Source of the DNA: Pseudomonadota bacterium
Lineage (GTDB): Bacteria > Pseudomonadota > Gammaproteobacteria > Steroidobacterales > Steroidobacteraceae
DNA: 64,000 bases
Direction: 5' to 3'
NCBI GenBank assembly: GCA_018240525.1
Contig: JAFEFN010000013.1
Location: 744,001-808,000, forward strand
Shown piece by piece: positions 45,014 to 54,205 of the stretch; position 1 is the first letter of the stretch; the number at the start of each line of letters is the position of its first letter. Both the position numbers and the translations under genes were made by a program. The notes beneath the pieces were generated by a model. That model saw nothing but the letters and a program-made list of their open reading frames with translations. It had not been told where the DNA came from and did not search any database.

Positions 45014-47826
45014 TCCTCGGCCTCCGGCGCATAGCGCACACCCCGCTCATCGCGGATCAGGCCCTCGAGGCTGAAAGGCGGCGCGACCGGCTCACCGCCC
45101 TTCACCGCCTCCGGCGCGGCCGCGCCATTGCCCGTGAACACCGGCGCCGGGGCTGCTGTCACGGCGGCCGTACCGAGGCCCGCCGGCTTGAACTTGGTGA
45201 TCTGCTTCCAAGAGCGGACCAGCGCGTCCGCGAACACCAGCAGCAGGTCGCCCGGCTGGCCCATGGCCAGGGCCGCGGCGATGGCCTCCTGCTCATCGGG
45301 GATGACCGAGATCGCGCTCTCCGCCACCCCTGCCGCGCGCAGGGCCTTGGCCTGGATGCGCGGCACCTCGTCCGGGCCGCGGTCGCGCAGGTTATCGTCG
45401 CGCCGGCAGATGTAATGGTCGAAGCGGCCGGCGACCGCGCGCGCGATCGCCACCAGGTCCTCGTCACGCCGGTCGCCGGGACCGGCGAGGACCACGATGC
45501 GGCGCCCGGTCACATCCAGGCGCTGTGCCAGGTCGGCCAATGCCGCCACCGCGTGGGCGTTGTGCCCGTAGTCGAACAGCACCTTGAACGGGTGCTCGTT
45601 GAAGATGTTCATGCGCCCCGGCGCCTGGAAGAACGTCGAGTCGAAGGTGCGCAGGCCCTGGCGGATCGCATCGAGCTTGATGCCGAGCGAGAAGGCCATG
45701 GCGGCGGCGAACATCGCATTCTGCACGTTGTGGGTGGCGCGGCCCTCCAGGGTCGCCGGAATCAGGTGCGTCCACAGGAGCGGGATGTGGCCGCTGCGGT
45801 CGTACAGGGTGATCATCTGGCCGTTGACGCCCGCCTCGAGCGCACAGGCGCGCCCGCCCGCGCGGATGTGCTCGCGCACCAGCGTGTGCTGCGGGTTCAT
45901 CGTCACGTAGCAGATGCTCTTGGCCTCGGTGTGCGCCGACATGCGCAGCACCAGCGGGTCATCCGCGTTCAGCACCGCGCAGTCGGTGGCCACTTCGACC
46001 ACGATGCGCTTGACCTCGGCCAGCTGCTCGAGCGTGTCGATGCCCTTGAGGCCGAGGTGGTCCGGCTGCACGTTGAGCACCGCGCCGACGTTCACTTCGT
46101 TGACGCCCATGCCGGCGCGCAGCAGCCCGCCGCGCGCGGTCTCGAGCACGGCCATGTCGATCTGCGGGTCGGCGAGGACCATGCGCGCCGAGACCGGTCC
46201 GGTCATGTCGCCCTGCACCGTGCGCTGCCCGTCGATGTATACCCCGTCGGTCGTGGTGAGCCCCGGGGTGAAGCCGGCCATCTTGGTGATGTGCGCCAGC
46301 ATGCGCGCCGTGGTGGTCTTGCCATTGGTGCCGGTGATCGCCGCGATCGGCACGCGCGAGGGCGCGGCGCTCGGGAACAGCATGTCGATCACGGGTGCCG
46401 CCACGTCGCGCGCGAGGCCTTCGCTCGGCGCCACGTGCATGCGGAAGCCGGGGGCCGCGTTCACCTCGCAGATGCCGCCGCCGATGGTGCGGTAGCTCTC
46501 GGCGATGTTCTTGGAAAGAAAGTCCACGCCGCCGACGTCGAGGCCGATGGCGCGCACCGCGCGCTCGGCCATCTCGCGGTTGTCCGGGTGGATGATGTCG
46601 GTGACGTCGGTCGCGGTCCCGCCGGTGGACAGGTTGGCGGTGGAGCGCAGGTAGACGACCTGGTCCTTGGCCGGCACCGACTCGGCGGTCAGCCCGACCC
46701 GGTCGAGCATCTTCTGTGCCTGCGCGTCGAGCTCCAGGCGTGTCAGCACCTTCTCGTGACCCACGCCGCGGCGGGGATCCAGGTTCACGCGATCGATGAG
46801 CTGCGTCACCGTGTGCACGCCGTCGCCGACCACGTGGCCGGGCGTGCGCCGGGTGGCGGCGACCAGCTCGCCGTTGACGACCAGCAGGCGGTGGTCGTCA
46901 CCCTCCAGGAAGGTCTCCACGATGACCGAGCGGGAGTGCTCGCGCGCCACGAGGAAGCCTTGCGCCACCTCCTCGTCGGTGGTGAGGCGGATCGAGATGC
47001 CGCGCCCGTGGTTGCCGTTGTACGGCTTGGTCACGACCGGGTAGCCGATGCGGCGGGCGGCGCGCACCGCCTCCCGCTCACTGTGCACCAGCTCCTGCTG
47101 CGGCACCGGCAGGCCGAGTCCCGCGAGGATCTTGTTGGTCTCCTCCTTGTCGCTCGCCAGCTCGACCGAGATGTGCGGGGTGCGCCCGGTGACCGTGGCC
47201 TGGATGCGCTGCTGGTACTTGCCATGCCCGAGCTGCACCAGCGACTGGTCATTCAGGCGCAGCCAGGGGATTCCGCGGTGCTCGGCCGCGCGCACCAGGG
47301 CGGCGGTCGAGGGACCCAGGGCGCGCCGCTGGGCGAAGCGGATGAAGCGGTCGCGCTCCTCGGGCCAGCTCCAGCCCTCCGGGACGCTGCCTGCCGGGCG
47401 CAGCGACTCGGGCAGCAGCGAGCACAGCAGCCGCAGGCCGAGCTCCCCGGCGGCGATGCCCTCGTCGCGCTGCGCATACTCGTAGACGACGGTGTAGACC
47501 CCGGGCGCGCCGGTGCTGCGCGTCTTGCCGAAGGTCACCTCCTCGCCGGCGATGTTCTGCAGCTCGATCGCCACGTGCTCGAGCACATGGCCGAGCCAGG
47601 TGCCATCCCCCTCGCGCATGCGGCGGAAGAAGCCCCCCGGCTCACGGTACGAACAGCCATGCTCGGCAAGACCGGGCAGCGCCGCCGCCAGTGCATCCAC
47701 GAAGTGCGAGCCCAGCTTGCCGGTCGGCCAGGCCTCCAGGGCAGCGAGGTCCAGTTCCAGGCGGATGACCGGGAAGCGCGCGTAGAGCGAGGGACCGACG
47801 TAGACGGAGCGATCGAGGATGCGCAT
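45010..47826 (-). CDS. cphA: cyanophycin synthetase
   Basis: 938 residues. The N-terminal domain (1-160) and ATP-grasp domain (~220-480; TKPYNGNHGRGISI, INVxE-like CEVNAAPGF) add one amino acid. The Mur-ligase domain (~490-870; GTNGKTTT 499-506, ETARGGLLRAG, FDYGHNAHA) adds the other. Together they elongate the poly-Asp backbone with Arg side chains without ribosomes. A ~60-residue Ala/Pro-rich tail follows. It is downstream of cyanophycinase and overlaps the Mur-ligase-like gene. Length is slightly above the usual ~870-900. Confidence 0.96.
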   Translation of the reverse strand: MRILDRSVYVGPSLYARFPVIRLELDLAALEAWPTGKLGSHFVDALAAALPGLAEHGCSYREPGGFFRRMREGDGTWLGHVLEHVAIELQNIAGEEVTFGKTRSTGAPGVYTVVYEYAQRDEGIAAGELGLRLLCSLLPESLRPAGSVPEGWSWPEERDRFIRFAQRRALGPSTAALVRAAEHRGIPWLRLNDQSLVQLGHGKYQQRIQATVTGRTPHISVELASDKEETNKILAGLGLPVPQQELVHSEREAVRAARRIGYPVVTKPYNGNHGRGISIRLTTDEEVAQGFLVAREHSRSVIVETFLEGDDHRLLVVNGELVAATRRTPGHVVGDGVHTVTQLIDRVNLDPRRGVGHEKVLTRLELDAQAQKMLDRVGLTAESVPAKDQVVYLRSTANLSTGGTATDVTDIIHPDNREMAERAVRAIGLDVGGVDFLSKNIAESYRTIGGGICEVNAAPGFRMHVAPSEGLARDVAAPVIDMLFPSAAPSRVPIAAITGTNGKTTTARMLAHITKMAGFTPGLTTTDGVYIDGQRTVQGDMTGPVSARMVLADPQIDMAVLETARGGLLRAGMGVNEVNVGAVLNVQPDHLGLKGIDTLEQLAEVKRIVVEVATDCAVLNADDPLVLRMSAHTEAKSICYVTMNPQHTLVREHIRAGGRACALEAGVNGQMITLYDRSGHIPLLWTHLIPATLEGRATHNVQNAMFAAAMAFSLGIKLDAIRQGLRTFDSTFFQAPGRMNIFNEHPFKVLFDYGHNAHAVAALADLAQRLDVTGRRIVVLAGPGDRRDEDLVAIARAVAGRFDHYICRRDDNLRDRGPDEVPRIQAKALRAAGVAESAISVIPDEQEAIAAALAMGQPGDLLLVFADALVRSWKQITKFKPAGLGTAAVTAAPAPVFTGNGAAAPEAVKGGEPVAPPFSLEGLIRDERGVRYAPEAED

Positions 47827-47886
47827 GGCGTGTTGCTCAGCTAATAGTTGTTCGAGTGCAACGAGTCGCGCGGGTTGGGTGCGGGG

Positions 47887-48726
47887 CTATTCCTTCGGTT
47901 GCACCAGGGTGCCGGGCGAGGCCGCGCGCGTGTGGAGGTTGAAGGTGGCGCCGGCGACGAGCAGGTGTATCTGCAGGCCGAGCATGCACACCGGCTGACC
48001 CTCGGGGATCTGCCCGACCGAGGAGAAGCTCACCTGGGAGCCGTCCACGATGGTCACGCCACCGCTGCCCTCGACCTCGACGGTCTCGTCCGGGCCGATG
48101 AAGGCCGCGGTGTCCTCATCGAGCCCGATGCCGACGGCGAAGGGATTGTAGGAGAGCGCGGTCAGCAGCCGGCCGAGACGGTCGCGCTGGCGGAAGTGCT
48201 GGTCGATGATGAACCGATTGGTAAGCCCGAGCCCCGGGGCGAGTCGCACGCTGCCGGCGATCATGGCGGAGCCTTCGTCGCCCGAGGCGATCATGTGCTC
48301 GCTGAGGATGCTGGCCCCGGCGCTGGTGCCGCCGACGGTGACCCCGCACGCGTTCTGGGTGCGGATCACCTTGGCAACCGGCGTGCCGCCGAGCAGCGTC
48401 GTCAGGCGCAGCTGGTTGCCGCCGGTAAAGAAGATGCCGCTCGCCTCCTTCAGGCGTTGCAGGCGGCCGGCCTCCTGGCAGTCACGCCGGGTGTCGAAGT
48501 CCATGACGGTCACGCGGGCCGCGCCGATGTCGGTGAACAGCTTCTCGTAGCGCGGACCCGTCTCGTGCATTCGGCTGGCGGTCGGGATGACCACGATGTC
48601 GGCTTCGTCGCCACCGGAAACCCGCACGAAGCGTTCCAGGATGCGGCGGTCATTTTCCTTATTCTCGGCGCCACCGATCGGGATGATCCAGCCGCGCGTC
48701 TGACCGTCCGGGACTCTGCTGGGCAT
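47887..48726 (-). CDS. cphB: cyanophycinase
   Basis: 279 residues, the family's usual length. The nucleophile elbow GGTSAGAS (Ser135) and IFFTGGNQLRLTTLLGGTP are family S51 cyanophycinase motifs; IIPIGGAENKENDRRIL is the typical N-terminus. It splits cyanophycin into beta-Asp-Arg dipeptides and has no signal peptide, so it acts on the cytosolic polymer. It precedes cphA by 60 nt in the same direction, making a synthesis/breakdown operon. Confidence 0.95.
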   Translation of the reverse strand: MPSRVPDGQTRGWIIPIGGAENKENDRRILERFVRVSGGDEADIVVIPTASRMHETGPRYEKLFTDIGAARVTVMDFDTRRDCQEAGRLQRLKEASGIFFTGGNQLRLTTLLGGTPVAKVIRTQNACGVTVGGTSAGASILSEHMIASGDEGSAMIAGSVRLAPGLGLTNRFIIDQHFRQRDRLGRLLTALSYNPFAVGIGLDEDTAAFIGPDETVEVEGSGGVTIVDGSQVSFSSVGQIPEGQPVCMLGLQIHLLVAGATFNLHTRAASPGTLVQPKE

Positions 48727-48818
48727 TCTGGGCCGACTCCTTCAGGAGGGTGCTGTGGTCAAAATACCATGACGGCAGGGCTGCGGCCCATCCACGTGGC
48801 CGCCGCGCAGACGACGCC

Positions 48819-49301
48819 TCAGCCCCTCCCGAGGAGCTTTTGCGCAACGGCTTTTTCCAGATGCGCCGCCTGCGCGTCCGGGAAGCCGCTGATCCGCACC
48901 TGGAAGCAATTCTCGCCCTTGCGCACGCTGAGGGCCGTGCCGAACGGCGGGGTGGTGATGTAGTAGGCATCGTCCCCCACCCCGCTCGCCAGGTGCTTGC
49001 TCGCCCCCCTGACGGGGGTCTTGGCGCTCTCGAACGCGCGCCCGCTCATCAGGGTGAGTACCAGACGCCTGCTGCCGAGACTGGGGTCGCCTGCGGCCGC
49101 CCAGCCGCACGAGCTCCGGGCATCCGGAACCACGTGCTGCCCGGCCTGGACTCGCACCCCCAGCACCGAGCTCACCTGAGCGGACGTCAGTAGCGTGCAA
49201 GCATCATCGCCGTGGCCACCGGCCGAGGCCGATGCGCCTGCCCAGGCGGGCGCCAGAAGCGCCACCGTGGCGACCAGGGCAGTGAGTCCGGGTGAGTCCA
49301 T
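48819..49301 (-). CDS. secreted hypothetical protein
   Basis: 160 residues from ATG 49301. The signal peptide (1-25) ends at ASAS. The mature part has DDACTLLTSAQVSSVLGV, SSCGWAAAGDP and ENCFQVRI, with three cysteines. The 'C-x-LL-t-x-x-v-x-x-vLG' opening resembles DUF3558-like small secreted proteins, but I do not assign it firmly. It is the only minus-strand gene between cphB and the class V aminotransferase. Confidence 0.6.
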   Translation of the reverse strand: MDSPGLTALVATVALLAPAWAGASASAGGHGDDACTLLTSAQVSSVLGVRVQAGQHVVPDARSSCGWAAAGDPSLGSRRLVLTLMSGRAFESAKTPVRGASKHLASGVGDDAYYITTPPFGTALSVRKGENCFQVRISGFPDAQAAHLEKAVAQKLLGRG

Positions 49302-49454
49302 TCGACGAATCTCTTGCGGGGCTGCGATTTTAACCACTTCGCGCACCCGCGGACGCCTGCCCGTGCGGACCTTGTTCACACCTGCCCGATCTGCCCGGTC
49401 CTTGCCCGCCAAACATGACGGCGCTCACAGAGCTGAGTGGCACGCCGGCCGAGT

Positions 49455-50066
49455 ATGCCGGCGGTGAACCTGCGCGCCATCCTGATGACTGCTCTGATCG
49501 CCGCCTGCCTGTGGAACGGCTGGCATCGCCTCGAGGGCCGTCCCGTGCACCCCAGCGACGGACAGATCGCGCCGGAGGAGCCCGTGCAGTCCCCGGCTGC
49601 GCAGCCCGGGCCGCTGCGCATGGGACGCTGGATGCTGACCCCGCGTGCCGCGTACGACATCACCGCGCGCATCCTCTCGCGCGAGGACTATCGCTTCGAT
49701 CCCCTCAGCGAACTGGTGCCCGAGGACCTGGCGCTGGGCTGGGGGCCCATGTCCGACAACGCGGTGCTCGCGCACTTCGAGGTGACGCAGGGGGCACGCT
49801 TCTACACCTGGCAGCCACGCGGACCGCTGCCCATCGCCCGCGACACCGTGATCAGCCACAGCGCGAACACCCACGTCATTCCCGCGGATGCCGGCACCCG
49901 CTCACAACTGGCCCGCCTGCGCGTCGGCCAGGTCGTCCACCTGCGCGGCCTGCTGGTCGACGGGAAGCGTGATGACGGCGCCTACTTTTCCACCTCACTG
50001 ACGCGCGAGGACTCCGGTGCGGGTGCGTGCGAGGTGCTCCTGGTGGAGCACGTCGACGTGCGCTGA
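49455..50066 (+). CDS. membrane-anchored hypothetical protein
   Basis: 203 residues from ATG 49455; GTG 49437 is an alternative start. One N-terminal transmembrane anchor (LRAILMTALIAACLWNGW) is followed by a periplasmic domain with RAAYDITARILSREDYRFDP, ALGWGPMSDNAVLAHF and VHLRGLLVDGKRDDG. The WGPMSD segment recurs in a family of uncharacterised envelope proteins. No enzyme motif seen. Confidence 0.65.
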   Translation: MPAVNLRAILMTALIAACLWNGWHRLEGRPVHPSDGQIAPEEPVQSPAAQPGPLRMGRWMLTPRAAYDITARILSREDYRFDPLSELVPEDLALGWGPMSDNAVLAHFEVTQGARFYTWQPRGPLPIARDTVISHSANTHVIPADAGTRSQLARLRVGQVVHLRGLLVDGKRDDGAYFSTSLTREDSGAGACEVLLVEHVDVR

Positions 50067-50072
50067 GGCGCC

Positions 50073-51296
50073 TCAGGCCAGGGCGCGCACGCCCTCGATG
50101 AGCCGCTCGATCTCGCTGGCCGTCGTGTAGGCGGCACAGCCGGCGCGGATGAAACCGTCCTTCTCGCGCCCGTAGACGCGCGCCACGGTGGTGGCATAGA
50201 AGTCCCCGTGCGAGACAAAGACGCCCTGCGACGCCAGCGAGGTGGCGACCTGCTCCGGCTCCCGTCCCGCCAGCGTGAAGGACAGGGTCGAGGTGCGCGC
50301 CGTACCCGGCGGCGGCCCGTACAGCTTCACCCCGGGAATGCGCGCCAGTCCCTCCCACAGCATCCGGATCTGCTGGCCGCCGCGCTCGTCCAGCGCGTGC
50401 GAAACCCGCGCCAGGCGCTGGCGGCGCGCACCGGCGCCACCGGCCAGGGAGGCCAGAAAGTCGATTGCCGCGCCCGCCCCCACGATGCCCTCATGGTTCA
50501 GGGTGCCGGTCTCCAGCAGGTCCGGGGCGTGGTTGGCGGCGGGAACGAGCTTGGGCGCGTCGAGCTTTTCAAGCAGCGCCTTCTTGCCCCACAGCACACC
50601 GACGTGCGGGCCGTAGAACTTGTAGGCCGAGCAGGCGAAAAAGTCCGCGTTCCAGGCACGCACGTCCGGCATGGAATGCGCCGCATAGTGCACGCCATCG
50701 ATATAGGCGAGCGCACCCACGGCATGCGCCCTCTGCACCAGCGCGCCGACGTCGTTGATGGTTCCCAGTGCATTGGAGGCGGCGCCGACGGCCAGCAGCT
50801 TCACTCCCGGCGTCAGCTTGCGCGCCACGTCCGCCTCGTCGAGCCTGCCGTCCTCGGGTCGCATGCGGATGGTCCGCAGTTCCAGGCCGCGCTCCCGCGC
50901 CAGCACACGCCAGGGGTCGGAGTTCGCGTGATGATCCAGCTCGGTCACCACGAGCACGTCCCCCGGCTTCCAGTCATGCCCCAGGGCGCGGCCCACGTGG
51001 AAGGTGAGCGTGGTCATGTTCGCCCCGAAGACGATCTCCTCGGGCGCTCCGCCGACCCAGTCGGCCAGGGCCGCGCGTGCGGCCAGCAGCGCGGCATCGG
51101 TCTCGAGGCTGCTCGGGTACGCCCAGTGGGTATTGGCATTGTGGTTCAGCAGGTAGTCCGTCACCGCATCCGCGACCACGCGGGGTATCTGCGTCCCGCC
51201 GGGTCCATCGAAGTAGGCCACCGGATGTCCGTTGTGGCGGCGGTCCAGGGCCGGGAATTGGGCCCGAATGTGCTCAACCGGTGCGATGTCTGACAT
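50073..51296 (-). CDS. class V aminotransferase (cysteine desulfurase-like)
   Basis: 407 residues. PLP-binding residues are visible: HHAN (His122), Asp200/His203 in YIDGVHYAAH and the Schiff-base lysine K226 in CSAYKFYGPHVG. The N-terminus AYFDGPGGTQIP is typical of the 'cysteine desulfurase-like' TIGR01976-type group. No active-site Cys loop of IscS is obvious, so the substrate may be another amino acid or amine. Divergent from the MttB-family gene. Confidence 0.9.
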   Translation of the reverse strand: MSDIAPVEHIRAQFPALDRRHNGHPVAYFDGPGGTQIPRVVADAVTDYLLNHNANTHWAYPSSLETDAALLAARAALADWVGGAPEEIVFGANMTTLTFHVGRALGHDWKPGDVLVVTELDHHANSDPWRVLARERGLELRTIRMRPEDGRLDEADVARKLTPGVKLLAVGAASNALGTINDVGALVQRAHAVGALAYIDGVHYAAHSMPDVRAWNADFFACSAYKFYGPHVGVLWGKKALLEKLDAPKLVPAANHAPDLLETGTLNHEGIVGAGAAIDFLASLAGGAGARRQRLARVSHALDERGGQQIRMLWEGLARIPGVKLYGPPPGTARTSTLSFTLAGREPEQVATSLASQGVFVSHGDFYATTVARVYGREKDGFIRAGCAAYTTASEIERLIEGVRALA

Positions 51297-51429
51297 GGAT
51301 CTCTCGTCGGCGGACCCGGGTGTCCGGCGGCCCTGATACTAGCCGCAAAGGGACCGGGACGGCAGCCGCCTGCCGACGCGTGGCAGTGGCATACTCGGGG
51401 CCCCTCCCACAGCTGGAAGCAACCTCCCG

Positions 51430-52956
51430 ATGAGACCCCGACGGCGCGAGACACCCCGAAGCGGAGCGGCGGCGACCGAGGCACGCTCCACCCGCTACCG
51501 GAACCTGGTCAATCCGTTCGAGCCGGTCAGGATCTTCACCGAGGAGGAGGTCGAGAACATCCATCTGGCCGCGATCGGCATCCTGGAGCGCCAGGGCATG
51601 CGCGTGCTGTCTCCGCGCGGGCGTGCCGTCCTCAAGGCCGGCGGCGCCAGGGTCGATGAGGCCACCCACATGGTGCGCATGGACCGGTCGATGATCGACG
51701 CGGCCATCGCGATGATTCCCGCCGAAGCGAACCTGATTGCCCGCAACCCGGCACGCAACTGCCGCGTCGGCGGCCGGCACGTGGTGTTCGCGCCCGTCTC
51801 GGGTCCGCCGGCGGTGAGCGAGCAGTCCCGCAAGCACGCGGGCACCATGGAGGACTATCGCGACTGGGTGCGCCTGTCGCAGCACTTCGATGTCGTGCAC
51901 GTGCTCGGCCAGATGGTCGAGCCGCAGGACGCACCGACCGAATTCCGGCATCTGGAGACCACGTTTGCGCAGCTGACCCTGGGGGACAAGGTCCCGTACT
52001 TTTACTGCCGCGGCGATGGCCAGCTGGAGGACAATTTCGCCATGCTGCGCATCGCCTACGGCATCGACGAGGCGAGGTTTCGCAGCGAGCCGCACTGCTA
52101 CACCATCTGCAACACCAACTCGCCGCTGCAGCTGGACCTGCCCATGACGGACGGGATCCTCAAGTTCGCCGAAAACGGCCAGCTCGTGATCATCACACCG
52201 TTCACCCTGGCCGGCGCCATGGCGCCGATCACCATTGCCGGGGCGCTCACGCTTGCGCACGCGGAGGCGCTGTTTGGCATCACGCTCGCGCAGCTGGTGC
52301 GACCGGGCACGCCGGTGATGTACGGCAGCTTCACCTCCAACGTGGACATGAAGTCAGGCTCGCCGGCCTTCGGTACGCCCGAATACACCAAGGCCGCGTT
52401 CGGGGCGGGCCAGCTGGCCCGCCGCATCGGCGCGCCCTGGCGCTGCTCGAGCGCCACCGCGGCGAATGCCCCCGATGCGCAGGCGACCTACGAGTCGCAG
52501 ATGAGCCTGTGGGGCGCGTTGCTCGGTGGTTGCCACTTCGTGCTGCACGCTGCCGGCTGGCTCGAGGGCGGCCTCACCGCCTCCGTCGAGAAGTTCATCC
52601 TCGACGTGGAGATGCTGCAGATGTTCGCCGAGCTGTTCCAGCCGGTGTCCGCTTCGGCCGAGGAAATCGGCATCGAGGCGGTGAACGAGGTGGGACCCGG
52701 GGGGCACTTCTTTGCCGCCGCCCACACCATGCAGCGCTACCGCGACGCCTTCTACACGCCGCTGGTTTCGGACTGGCGCAACTTTGGTGCCTGGACGGAT
52801 GGCGGCGCCAAGACCGCCACGCAACGCGCCGGCGAGGTGTGGCGCGAGACACTCGCCGCGTTTCAGCCTCCGCCCATGGAGCCGGCGGTGCTGGAACAAC
52901 TGACCGCGTTCGTCGAGCGGCGCCGCCGCGAAGGTGGCGCACCCCCGGTTTCCTAG
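51430..52956 (+). CDS. trimethylamine methyltransferase (MttB) family protein, non-pyrrolysine
   Basis: 508 residues. VRIFTEEEVENIHLAAIGILERQG starts the MttB fold, with later hallmarks ITIAGALTLAHAE, GSFTSNVDMKSGSPAFGTPE and LLGGCHFVLHAAGWLEGGLT. Archaeal MttB uses pyrrolysine (in-frame TAG); here the frame is read through without a stop, so this is a non-Pyl member. Such members demethylate glycine betaine or similar quaternary amines with a corrinoid protein. No corrinoid gene is in the window. Confidence 0.9.
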   Translation: MRPRRRETPRSGAAATEARSTRYRNLVNPFEPVRIFTEEEVENIHLAAIGILERQGMRVLSPRGRAVLKAGGARVDEATHMVRMDRSMIDAAIAMIPAEANLIARNPARNCRVGGRHVVFAPVSGPPAVSEQSRKHAGTMEDYRDWVRLSQHFDVVHVLGQMVEPQDAPTEFRHLETTFAQLTLGDKVPYFYCRGDGQLEDNFAMLRIAYGIDEARFRSEPHCYTICNTNSPLQLDLPMTDGILKFAENGQLVIITPFTLAGAMAPITIAGALTLAHAEALFGITLAQLVRPGTPVMYGSFTSNVDMKSGSPAFGTPEYTKAAFGAGQLARRIGAPWRCSSATAANAPDAQATYESQMSLWGALLGGCHFVLHAAGWLEGGLTASVEKFILDVEMLQMFAELFQPVSASAEEIGIEAVNEVGPGGHFFAAAHTMQRYRDAFYTPLVSDWRNFGAWTDGGAKTATQRAGEVWRETLAAFQPPPMEPAVLEQLTAFVERRRREGGAPPVS

Positions 52957-52958
52957 CG

Positions 52959-53450
52959 CTAGTAAGGCTTCACGGGCGAACCGGAGATCCTGGCGTCCTC
53001 GTAGCCCGGATAGCCGACCAGCGTGCCGCAGTCGACGATGCAGAAGCGCACCGAGATGGCGAAGGGCGTGGGGTCCCGCGGATCGTAGGCCGGATCGGTC
53101 ACGTCGAAAGTTGCGTCACCGACAAAGTCCAGCGCAGCGTTGCGCAGCGTGCGCGGCGCTTCCGCTTTCAGGACCTTCAGGGAAACCGCCTTGCCATGGG
53201 CGTCGATCTTGAATCCCACCAGCACGCGGCCGGTGACCAGTTGCTGCTTGGCCTTGGAGGGATACCAGTCCACGTTCGAGGCAAAGCGCATGGGAGGCAG
53301 CTTGCGCGGCGCGGCCGCAACCGGCGCGGACGTGGCTGCGGATGCCGAGCCCGCTCGGGTGGCATCGTGCGAGGCGGGACTGGCGCAGCCGGACAACAGG
53401 AACATCAGCGCGATCGCCATGCCCGAAGTGCCACGCTCCCCTGCTGCCAT
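52959..53450 (-). CDS. TonB-C-like lipoprotein
   Basis: 163 residues. The signal sequence ends FLLSGCAS (lipobox). After an Ala/Ser-rich linker the domain reads WYPSKAKQQLVTGRVLVGFKID, KAVSLKVLKAEAP and LRNAALDFVG, which follows the TonB C-terminal pattern (YP-x-A...G-x-v-x-v). Two close Cys residues near the end (FCIVDCG) are unusual. It probably is an envelope protein of unknown function, not the energy transducer itself. Confidence 0.7.
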   Translation of the reverse strand: MAAGERGTSGMAIALMFLLSGCASPASHDATRAGSASAATSAPVAAAPRKLPPMRFASNVDWYPSKAKQQLVTGRVLVGFKIDAHGKAVSLKVLKAEAPRTLRNAALDFVGDATFDVTDPAYDPRDPTPFAISVRFCIVDCGTLVGYPGYEDARISGSPVKPY

Positions 53451-53496
53451 TGGTCCTGCCGCGCCCTCGCTTGTAGGAGGCAGATTCTAGCCCCAA

Positions 53497-53520
53497 CACG
53501 ACGCGGGCGGCAGCGTCGTG
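53497..53520 (-). terminator. 8-bp hairpin after the DUF6496 gene
   Basis: CACGACGC and GCGTCGTG make a perfect 8-bp stem with an 8-nt loop, 28 nt beyond the DUF6496 stop on the minus strand and before the TonB-C-like gene start. Only a weak TT follows on the minus strand. Confidence 0.4.
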
Positions 53521-53548
53521 GCCTCCCTTCTTGCTTAACCGGGCGTTG

Positions 53549-53809
53549 TCAGCGCCTGGAACTCTTGGACCGCGACTTGGGACTGTTGGACCGGGAGCCG
53601 GCACTCTGTGATCCGGAGCGGGATGACTTCGACCTCGACCGGCTCGGTACCTTGGCCCCTGCGCGACGTGCCTCGGAGAGGCCAATGGCAATGGCCTGCT
53701 GGCGGCTGGTGACCTTCTTTCCGGAACCGCCGCTGCGAAGCGTCCCCGCGTTGCGCTCCTTCATGGTCTTTTCGACCTTGGCGGAGGCGGCCTTTCCATA
53801 TCTGGCCAT
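53549..53809 (-). CDS. DUF6496 family protein with Ser/Arg-rich tail
   Basis: 86 residues from ATG 53809 (an upstream ATG at 53830 adds seven). MARYGKAASAKVEKTMKERNAG and KKVTSRQQAIAIGLSEARRAGAKVP are the family core, which has a plasmid-like, DNA-associated small-protein feel. After it comes a ~30-residue tail made almost only of Ser, Arg, Lys and Gly. The tail should be disordered and nucleic-acid-binding. Function unknown. Confidence 0.85.
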   Translation of the reverse strand: MARYGKAASAKVEKTMKERNAGTLRSGGSGKKVTSRQQAIAIGLSEARRAGAKVPSRSRSKSSRSGSQSAGSRSNSPKSRSKSSRR

Positions 53810-54205
53810 GATCGTGTCCTCATCCAGCATCGGTCCCCCGGAATCTGCCCGTGCCACACGCCGGATGTTTATCGGCGAAAGCACGCAAGCCCTGTAGGAA
53901 GGCATCGCATCAGGACACGAGCGGTCAGGCGGCTGCGGTCAGCACGGCGGCCTTTCCGTGATCGGATCCGGGCTGTCCACGCCGGGCCGTCTCAAGCCGC
54001 TCATTCTTACTGGAGTAGCGCTTACCCGCGCCTCATGGCAGGAGGGAACTCTCGGGTGGATGTAGCGTAGCGCCGGAAAAGCCATCCGTGCTTCCCAGGC
54101 AACGTAGGGGCACGCCTACGGCCCCGGCCGCCTTGCTCGCCGCGCTGAACCCACGGCAGCGTGCGTACTACACTCACCTGCTCGCCGCCGGGGGGGGGGA
54201 CCTGC
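53810..54205. other. 396-nt gap without a convincing gene
   Basis: Between the DUF6496 start and the DNA ligase start I see no supported gene. It holds a perfect 6-bp hairpin (CGTAGG/CCTACG, 54103-54120), the upstream in-frame extension of the DUF6496 gene, and a run of ten G (54190-54199) just before the ligase start. Some short frames extend into it but lack start signals. Confidence 0.6.

Noticed and set aside
44782..47844. A 1020-codon plus-strand frame opposite cphA
   Set aside because: Same codon-bias effect; the minus strand carries clear cyanophycin synthetase motifs.
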